From positions 1,798,001-1,862,000 of the forward strand of contig NZ_WHOH01000001.1 of the NCBI RefSeq assembly GCF_009741735.1: a stretch of DNA of 64,000 bases. The letters run 5' to 3'. Position 1 is the stretch's first letter. The number at the start of each line of letters is the position of its first letter. The notes under the pieces are model-generated. The model was given only the letters and a program-made list of their open reading frames with translations, had not been told where the DNA came from and did no database searches. The translations under genes were made by a program, and so were the position numbers. Below, piece by piece: positions 54,268 to 64,000 of this stretch. Source of the stretch: Lentibacillus sp. JNUCC-1. Lineage in GTDB: Bacteria > Bacillota > Bacilli > Bacillales > Amphibacillaceae.

Positions 54268-54286
54268 TTTTATGCGCAAGCGTCTA

Positions 54287-54375
54287 GCCGGGGTGGCGGA
54301 ATTGGCAGACGCACAGGACTTAAAATCCTGCGGTAGGTTACTACCGTGCCGGTTCGAGTCCGGCCCTCGGCACCA
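54287..54375 (+). tRNA. tRNA-Leu (TAA)
   Basis: 89 nt with encoded CCA, class II with a long variable arm; anticodon loop CTTAAAA. Second Leu tRNA of the cluster. Confidence 0.95.
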
Positions 54376-54382
54376 TAAAAAT

Positions 54383-54459
54383 GCGCCCGTAGCTCAATTG
54401 GATAGAGCGTTTGACTACGGATCAAGAGGTTAGGGGTTCGACTCCTCTCGGGCGCGCCA
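54383..54459 (+). tRNA. tRNA-Arg (ACG)
   Basis: 77 nt with encoded CCA; acceptor GCGCCCG/CGGGCGC; anticodon loop CTACGGA, where A34 would be edited to inosine. Confidence 0.96.
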
Positions 54460-54465
54460 TTTATA

Positions 54466-54542
54466 CGGGAAGTAGCTCAGCTTGGTAGAGCACTTGGTTT
54501 GGGACCAAGGGGTCGCAGGTTCGAATCCTGTCTTCCCGACCA
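54466..54542 (+). tRNA. tRNA-Pro (TGG)
   Basis: 77 nt with encoded CCA; acceptor CGGGAAG/CTTCCCG; anticodon loop TTTGGGA. Confidence 0.96.
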
Positions 54543-54548
54543 TTTTAA

Positions 54549-54624
54549 GGGGCCTTAGCTCAGCTGGGAGAGCGCCTGCCTTGCACGCAGGAGGTCAGCG
54601 GTTCGATCCCGCTAGGCTCCACCA
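54549..54624 (+). tRNA. tRNA-Ala (TGC)
   Basis: 76 nt with encoded CCA; acceptor GGGGCCT/AGGCTCC with a G-U pair; anticodon loop CTTGCAC. Last of the cluster; the operon 2 promoter starts 10 bp later and no terminator separates them. Confidence 0.96.
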
Positions 54625-54633
54625 AATTAACTC

Positions 54634-54662
54634 TTGACACAATGTGTCACGCGTTATATAAT
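54634..54662 (+). promoter_or_regulatory. Promoter of rRNA operon 2
   Basis: TTGACA (54634-54639), 17 bp, TATAAT (54657-54662): both hexamers are perfect sigma-A consensus. TGACACA-A-TGTGTCA (54635-54649) is a perfect inverted repeat that overlaps the -35. Confidence 0.88.
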
Positions 54663-54837
54663 GTTTAAGCGTTCCAAGAGCGCATAACAATTTTGTTCCT
54701 TGAAAACTGAACAAACAACGAAGCAGATGTCTGTAAAACAGATGTCAGAGGTAAGAAGTTTTAAACTTTAAACCCTGAATCAATTTTTTAAGAAGCTAAG
54801 ACCGTTCATCGATTGGTGTCGATGAACACCCAAACTT

Positions 54838-59507
<4,670 letters not shown>

Positions 59508-59573
59508 TAGCGTAAAGTACGATGATGACTTGACCTCTTATTTGATTTTCAGGGTACAAATTTAAAAAAGAAC

Positions 59574-59602
59574 TTGCATTTTTCGATTAAAATGCTTATA
59601 AT
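59574..59602 (+). promoter_or_regulatory. Promoter-like sequence in the 23S-5S spacer, operon 2
   Basis: TTGCAT (59574-59579), 17 bp, TATAAT (59597-59602); same as in operon 1. Confidence 0.5.
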
Positions 59603-59630
59603 AGTTCTTGTCCTTAAAACAGCATAAAGG

Positions 59631-59746
59631 TCTGGTGGCAATAGCGAAGAGGTCACACCTGTTCCCATGCCGAACACAGCAGTTAAGCTCTTCTGCGCCG
59701 ATGGTAGTTGGGGCATCGCCCCTGCAAGAGTAGGTCGCCGCCAGGC
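59631..59746 (+). rRNA. rrfB: 5S ribosomal RNA, operon 2
   Basis: 116 nt, identical to the operon 1 copy. It is followed within 6 bp by the terminator of the whole cluster. Confidence 0.97.
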
Positions 59747-59751
59747 ATCAA

Positions 59752-59794
59752 AACATCCAGATTACAATTATAATTGTAATCTGGATGTTTTTTT
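59752..59794 (+). terminator. Terminator of the rRNA/tRNA cluster
   Basis: A near-continuous palindrome: AACATCCAGATTACAATTA pairs with TAATTGTAATCTGGATGTT, followed by a T-run. This is the only terminator seen after either rRNA operon. Confidence 0.92.
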
Positions 59795-59957
59795 AGTTTG
59801 CTTTTGGGGAAATATATGGTGCATATTCAAATCAATATGGGAATGGTTATATAGACGTTGAAGAGACAATCATCGTTTATTTTTGTATAACATATATATA
59901 ATTGTATCGCTTAATACATATTTTTAGGATGGTTTATAAAGTGGGGAGGTGAATGCA

Positions 59958-60647
59958 TTGTTTGAGCAGTACCTTGATCAGCATTTTTCAGTTATCGCAT
60001 TAAGGATCCTGATTGCGCTGCTGCTTTCAGGGTTGATTGGTTTTGAGCGTGAACTCAAGAATCATTCTGCCGGCTTTCGGACGCATATATTAGTCGGGAT
60101 TGGTGCGTGCTTGATGATGCTGCTGTCTCTTTATGGCTTTCAGTCACTTATTGATGCGTATGATAATATCAGATTTGACCCAGCAAGAATTCCCTCCTAT
60201 GTGATCAGTGGTATTGGTTTTTTAGGGGCGGGAACGATTATTGTATACGGCGGTACGATACGCGGCCTGACAACGGCGGCTTCCATATGGGCTGTGGCTG
60301 GACTGGGGCTTGTTGTAGGCATGGGCATGTACAGCACTGCAATTTATACAACTTTGCTTATATTACTGAGCCTTGGTTTTCTAAATAACATTGAAAATAA
60401 GATTATAAAAAAGAAGCGTTCCAAAGCTATTGAAATATTTGCGGACGATGACATAGAAATCAATGCCCTTATTTCAGTCTTGGAAGGTTATCAAGTATCG
60501 ATTAAGCGAATGGAGATCGTTAACGAATCACAAAACAGCAAACAAATTATTATTAAGTATGAGCGTGGTTCAGATGTTAACACGGTTGCTTTAATAAATG
60601 ACATTTCAAAAGTTGAAGCGATCCGGACCGTTAACGATAGTGAATGA
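59958..60647 (+). CDS. MgtC/SapB family membrane protein
   Basis: A 229-residue protein with four or five membrane segments in residues 12-145 (VIALRILIALLLSGLIGFERE, THILVGIGACLMMLLSLYGF, GIGFLGAGTIIVYGGTIRGLTTAASIWAVAGLGLVVGMG). This is the MgtC domain; the C-terminal 80 residues look like an ACT-type cytoplasmic domain. Distant members aid survival in low magnesium, but the role here is unknown. TTG 59958 follows GGGGAGG by 8 nt; GTG 59949 sits in that site. B. subtilis has no gene here between the rRNA operon and ctsR. Confidence 0.85.
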   Translation: MFEQYLDQHFSVIALRILIALLLSGLIGFERELKNHSAGFRTHILVGIGACLMMLLSLYGFQSLIDAYDNIRFDPARIPSYVISGIGFLGAGTIIVYGGTIRGLTTAASIWAVAGLGLVVGMGMYSTAIYTTLLILLSLGFLNNIENKIIKKKRSKAIEIFADDDIEINALISVLEGYQVSIKRMEIVNESQNSKQIIIKYERGSDVNTVALINDISKVEAIRTVNDSE

Positions 60648-60726
60648 GGTTGAAATGTCTTTACTTTTTTCCGATAAGAGGGTTTGTTTTTAACATGTGT
60701 GTCTAAAATGATTAAAAGTAATCAGT

Positions 60727-60786
60727 TTGCAACAGACCAATTTTGTCGTATAATAAATGCATAGTCAAAGTTAGTCAAAGTCAAAA
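60727..60786 (+). promoter_or_regulatory. ctsR promoter and CtsR operator
   Basis: TTGCAA (60727-60732), 16 bp, TATAAT (60749-60754). Just downstream AGTCAAA (60763-60769), GTT, AGTCAAA (60773-60779) is a perfect CtsR heptad repeat, followed by a third partial GTCAAAA (60780-60786). Placement at the start of transcription fits repression by the operon's own product. Confidence 0.85.
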
Positions 60787-60825
60787 CATCATTGTTTTGC
60801 TCATAGGATTAGAGGAGGAAAGTTT

Positions 60826-61293
60826 ATGAGTAACATTTCTGATGTGATTGAAAGGTATTTAAAGAAAGTCCTTGAATCAAAAGGGAAAGGTGTCATTGAA
60901 ATCAAACGCAGTGAAATTGCTGATCAGTTTCAATGTGTGCCTTCTCAAATAAATTATGTGATTAATACACGTTTTACAGTGGAAAAGGGATATATAGTAG
61001 AAAGCAAACGTGGTGGAGGAGGCTATATACGGATTATCCGCATCACATATCAGGACAAAGCTGAACTGATTGATGAAATCATTGGCATGATTAACCCAGC
61101 CGTGACACAGCAAGCTGCGATTGACATTCTGGAACGTTTATTGGAAGAAGAGATTATGACCGAACGAGAGGCTAAAATGGCGGCAAGTGCGATTGACAGA
61201 AATACACTGCTTTTCCCCTTGCCTGTTCGGGACGAAGCAAGAGCGCGTATTCTAAGTGCCATGCTAACCACCTTAAAATACTCAAACAGATAG
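60826..61293 (+). CDS. ctsR: Transcriptional repressor of class III stress genes CtsR
   Basis: A 155-residue repressor. The N-terminal winged helix (SNISDVIERYLKKVLES, IEIKRSEIADQFQCVPSQINYVINTRFT) binds heptad repeats; the RGGGGYIRI glycine-rich loop senses heat. The C-terminal part (ITYQDKAELIDEIIGMI) forms the dimer and contacts McsB. ATG 60826 follows AGAGGAGG by 7 nt. First gene of ctsR-mcsA-mcsB-clpC, 12 bp before mcsA. Confidence 0.95.
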   Translation: MSNISDVIERYLKKVLESKGKGVIEIKRSEIADQFQCVPSQINYVINTRFTVEKGYIVESKRGGGGYIRIIRITYQDKAELIDEIIGMINPAVTQQAAIDILERLLEEEIMTEREAKMAASAIDRNTLLFPLPVRDEARARILSAMLTTLKYSNR

Positions 61294-61305
61294 GGAGGGA
61301 CTCAT

Positions 61306-61860
61306 ATGCAATGCGAGGAATGCCAGAAGCGACCGGCTACACTGCATTTAAAACAGGTCATTAATGGTGAAACGACAGAACGGCATGTGTGTGAGCAATG
61401 TGCCAAGGAAAAAGGATATATGGGTTATCCGGAAGAAGGTTACTCTCTGCATCATCTCCTTTCAGGTTTGTTTAATTTTGATTCTTACCCGGTTAACTCT
61501 AAGAAACAAGGTGCCCAGCCTTTCCAACCCATACAAACGCTTCAGTGTGAAAAGTGTGGCATGACCTTCTCCCAGTTTAAACAGACTGGCAAATTTGGTT
61601 GTGCCAAATGCTATGAAACATTCAATGACCGCCTTGATTCCATTTTCCGTCGGGTACATAGCGGCAACACACAACATCACGGTAAAATACCCAAGAGGCG
61701 CGGAGGCGATCTGCATACGAAAAAACAGCTGGACGCCTATAAAAGCGAATTAAAGTCATTGATTGAACAAGAGGCATTTGAAGACGCCGCACTGGTCAGA
61801 GATAAGATTAAGGAGCTTGAACAAACAATTCGAGACGGAGAAGCAGGTGATGGTGCATGA
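61306..61860 (+). CDS. mcsA: McsA, activator of the McsB arginine kinase
   Basis: A 184-residue protein with four CxxC zinc motifs: CEEC (residue 3), CEQC (29), CEKC (77) and CAKC (95). The C-terminal part has a UVR motif ([33 protein letters not shown]). In B. subtilis McsA activates McsB. ATG 61306 follows AGGGAGG. It overlaps mcsB by 4 bp. Confidence 0.94.
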   Translation: MQCEECQKRPATLHLKQVINGETTERHVCEQCAKEKGYMGYPEEGYSLHHLLSGLFNFDSYPVNSKKQGAQPFQPIQTLQCEKCGMTFSQFKQTGKFGCAKCYETFNDRLDSIFRRVHSGNTQHHGKIPKRRGGDLHTKKQLDAYKSELKSLIEQEAFEDAALVRDKIKELEQTIRDGEAGDGA

Positions 61861-62921
61861 CACTCCAAAACTTTATGAATGAAGCGATCAGTCCATGGAT
61901 GCGAAAAGGCGGTCCGGACAGTGATATTGTACTCAGCAGCCGGATCCGCTTGGCGAGAAATTTTGTTCGTGTGCCTTTTCCTATTGTCGCAGAGAAAAAC
62001 GAGCTTGAAGAAGTCTCTGAGTTTATGAAAAACACCTATGATCATGTATCATTTCAGGATTATGATGATTTTAATTTTGTACCTATCCAGGACCTATCTC
62101 CTGTAGAAAAGCGTGTTTTAGTGGAAAAGCATCTCATCAGCCCGCATCTGATTGAGCATGACCATGTCTCAGGCGCATTGATATCCGAAAATGAGCAAGT
62201 TTCTATTATGATTAACGAAGAGGATCATATTCGGATGCAGCTTTATTTCCCTGGCTTTCAGCTTGATCAGGCGCTTGAGAAAGCTTTTGAACTTGATGAC
62301 TGGCTTGAGAAGAAAGTTGATTATGCATTTGATGAAACGAGAGGCTATTTAACCAGCTGTCCGACAAACATTGGCACAGGCATGCGTGCATCAGTCATGA
62401 TGCATCTCCCTGCTCTTGCACTCACACAGCAGATTAATCGTATGATCCCGGCGATCAACCAACTTGGTCTTGTAGTAAGAGGGATATATGGTGAAGGCAG
62501 TGAGGCACTGGGTAACATCTTTCAAATATCCAATCAAATCACGCTGGGGAAGAGCGAACAGGACATTGTCGCGGACTTGCAAAGTGTCGTACAACAATTG
62601 ATTGAACATGAGCGCCGTGCCAGAACACAGCTGCAGGAACAGTCAGAAGCCCGGCTGGAAGACCGTATTTTTCGTTCCTACGGGGTTCTGGAGCATAGCC
62701 GGATTATAGAATCCAAAGAGGCTGCAAATTGTATTTCAGACGTTCGGCTCGGCATTGATCTGGGTATCATTCAAAATGTGAAGCAGCCGATTTTAAATGA
62801 ACTTATGACTCTTATCCAGCCCGGTTTTCTACAACAGTATGCCAACAAAAAGTTATCACCGAATGAGCGTGACATATTGCGTGCAACATTGATTCGGGAA
62901 CGTATCGAGTTAGATCAATAG
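61857..62921 (+). CDS. mcsB: Protein arginine kinase McsB
   Basis: A 354-residue guanidino-kinase-fold enzyme that phosphorylates arginine and marks proteins for Clp[14 protein letters not shown] is the ATP-binding region, [21 protein letters not shown] holds the catalytic Cys, and [20 protein letters not shown] follows. Length is standard. ATG 61857 overlaps mcsA's stop (ATGA). clpC follows after 17 bp. Confidence 0.95.
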   Translation: MTLQNFMNEAISPWMRKGGPDSDIVLSSRIRLARNFVRVPFPIVAEKNELEEVSEFMKNTYDHVSFQDYDDFNFVPIQDLSPVEKRVLVEKHLISPHLIEHDHVSGALISENEQVSIMINEEDHIRMQLYFPGFQLDQALEKAFELDDWLEKKVDYAFDETRGYLTSCPTNIGTGMRASVMMHLPALALTQQINRMIPAINQLGLVVRGIYGEGSEALGNIFQISNQITLGKSEQDIVADLQSVVQQLIEHERRARTQLQEQSEARLEDRIFRSYGVLEHSRIIESKEAANCISDVRLGIDLGIIQNVKQPILNELMTLIQPGFLQQYANKKLSPNERDILRATLIRERIELDQ

Positions 62922-62938
62922 ACAGGAGGAAATGCACT

Positions 62939-64000
62939 ATGATGTTTGGTCGTTTTACTGAAAGAGCACAAAAAGTACTTGCTTTATCACAGGAAGAAGC
63001 TGTCAGACTTGGTCACAGCAATATAGGAACAGAACATATTCTACTTGGTCTGATCCGCGAAGGTGACGGGATCGCTGCTAAAGCACTGCAGTCCATAGGT
63101 CTTGAAACCGAAAAAATCCAGGAAGAAGTAGAGAAGCTGATTGGCAAAGGGAAGCAGCCTATGCAGACGATTCATTACACACCACGAGCCAAGAAGGTTG
63201 TTGAACTCTCACAGGACGAGGCGAGAAAACTGGGTCATTCTTACGTTGGAACAGAGCATATATTACTTGGGTTAATTCGCGAAGGTGAAGGGGTTGCAGC
63301 CCGGGTGCTCAACAATCTGGGTGTCAGCTTGAATAAAGCCAGACAACAGGTATTACAGCTTCTCGGCAGCAACGAATCGACTGCAGGACGCCAGGGCCGC
63401 GGACAGTCAACAGGCACTGCAAACACGCCAACACTCGATTCCCTTGCGCGTGATTTAACCGAAAGTGCAAAAGAAGGCGATGTTGACCCCGTGATCGGCA
63501 GAAGTAAAGAGATTGAACGGGTTATCGAAGTGCTCAGCCGCCGTACGAAAAACAACCCTGTTTTGATTGGTGAGCCAGGTGTCGGTAAAACAGCCGTAGC
63601 AGAGGGGCTGGCCCAGCAGATCGTTAACAATGAAATTCCGGAGACACTCAGAAACAAACGTGTTATGACACTTGATATGGGTACCGTTGTAGCAGGGACG
63701 AAATACAGGGGTGAATTTGAAGACAGATTGAAAAAAGTCATGGAGGAGATTCGTCAAGCCGGCAATATTATCATATTCATCGATGAGCTTCATACGCTGA
63801 TCGGAGCTGGTGGGGCTGAAGGGGCGATTGATGCCTCTAACATCCTTAAACCATCGCTTGCTCGTGGTGAACTTCAGTGTATTGGGGCCACTACCCTTGA
63901 TGAATACCGCAAGTATATTGAAAAGGATGCGGCCTTGGAACGGCGTTTTCAGCCCGTCCAAGTGGATGAACCTACCCTTGACGAAACTGTCCAGATTTTA
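62939..64000 (+). CDS. clpC: ATP-dependent Clp protease ATP-binding subunit ClpC, 5' part (partial)
   Basis: 354 codons are present; the window end cuts it before the second AAA module. The two N-terminal repeats read [24 protein letters not shown] and [24 protein letters not shown], about 75 residues apart; they bind McsB and adaptors such as Mec[20 protein letters not shown] is Walker A of the first AAA module, [16 protein letters not shown] is Walker B, and ALERRFQPV the arginine-finger region. ClpC with ClpP degrades misfolded and arginine-phosphorylated proteins. Two ATGs (62939, 62942) follow ACAGGAGG; 62939 is my choice. Confidence 0.95.
   Translation, partial: MMFGRFTERAQKVLALSQEEAVRLGHSNIGTEHILLGLIREGDGIAAKALQSIGLETEKIQEEVEKLIGKGKQPMQTIHYTPRAKKVVELSQDEARKLGHSYVGTEHILLGLIREGEGVAARVLNNLGVSLNKARQQVLQLLGSNESTAGRQGRGQSTGTANTPTLDSLARDLTESAKEGDVDPVIGRSKEIERVIEVLSRRTKNNPVLIGEPGVGKTAVAEGLAQQIVNNEIPETLRNKRVMTLDMGTVVAGTKYRGEFEDRLKKVMEEIRQAGNIIIFIDELHTLIGAGGAEGAIDASNILKPSLARGELQCIGATTLDEYRKYIEKDAALERRFQPVQVDEPTLDETVQIL

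Overview
The window is a 64 kb piece of a Bacillaceae (Firmicutes) chromosome, just clockwise of the replication origin. Gene order follows the Bacillus subtilis tmk-to-clpC interval almost gene for gene. It includes many sporulation genes (yabG, sspF, spoVG, fin, spoVT, yabP, yabQ, spoIIE), so the organism is an endospore former. Acidic C-terminal tails on several proteins (Ctc, YabG, FtsH) and the overall character of the 16S rRNA suggest a halophile or halotolerant member of the Virgibacillus/Lentibacillus/Oceanobacillus group. The genus is an inference that I could not check by alignment.

Layout. 1-4.4 kb: 3' end of tmk, darA, yaaR, holB, ricT, yabA, a tRNA methyltransferase, yazA. 4.3-12.2 kb: rsmI, abrB (minus strand), metG, tatD, yabE, rnmV, ksgA. 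12.4-21 kb: yabG, veg, an SCP2-domain gene, sspF, ispE, purR, spoVG, glmU, prs, ctc, pth, fin. 21-30.6 kb: mfd, spoVT, a MOP flippase, yabN, rqcP, yabP, yabQ, divIC, yabR. 30.66-32.05 kb: a complete ISL3-family insertion sequence with an 8-bp target duplication, sitting in the T-tract of the yabR terminator. 32-44.8 kb: tRNA-Met (minus), spoIIE, yabS, yabT, tilS, hpt, ftsH, coaX, hslO, a PrsA-like foldase, cysK. 44.8-48.4 kb: folP, folB, folK, yazB, lysS. 48.5-59.8 kb: two tandem 16S-23S-5S operons separated by nine tRNA genes (the rrnJ-trnJ-rrnW arrangement). 59.9-64 kb: an MgtC-like gene and the class III heat-shock operon ctsR-mcsA-mcsB-clpC, with clpC cut by the window end.

The genes serve replication control (holB, yabA), translation and ribosome maturation (metG, lysS, rsmI, ksgA, rnmV, tilS, pth, rqcP, rRNA, tRNA), nucleotide, cell-wall precursor and folate synthesis (prs, hpt, glmU, ispE, folPBK), DNA repair coupled to transcription (mfd), spore development, and protein quality control (ftsH, hslO, mcsAB/clpC). 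Several promoters can be read directly: a sigma-H promoter for spoVG, a sigma-G type promoter for spoVT, tandem sigma-A promoters for veg, and a CtsR operator on the ctsR promoter.

Points that stand out: (1) an inverted pair of large structured palindromic repeats between metG and tatD; (2) single-base G-run deletions that break both ftsH and folP, plus a C-run difference between the 23S copies, which together look more like homopolymer sequencing errors than real gene loss; (3) a hairpin that hides the yabP ribosome binding site around a sigma-E-like -10; (4) a 10-bp inverted repeat over the lysS promoter region; (5) promoter-like sequences in both 23S-5S spacers; (6) absence of pabBAC, yabJ and dusB from their usual places. 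I found no clear sign of an undescribed defence or biosynthetic system; the region is mostly conserved core genome.
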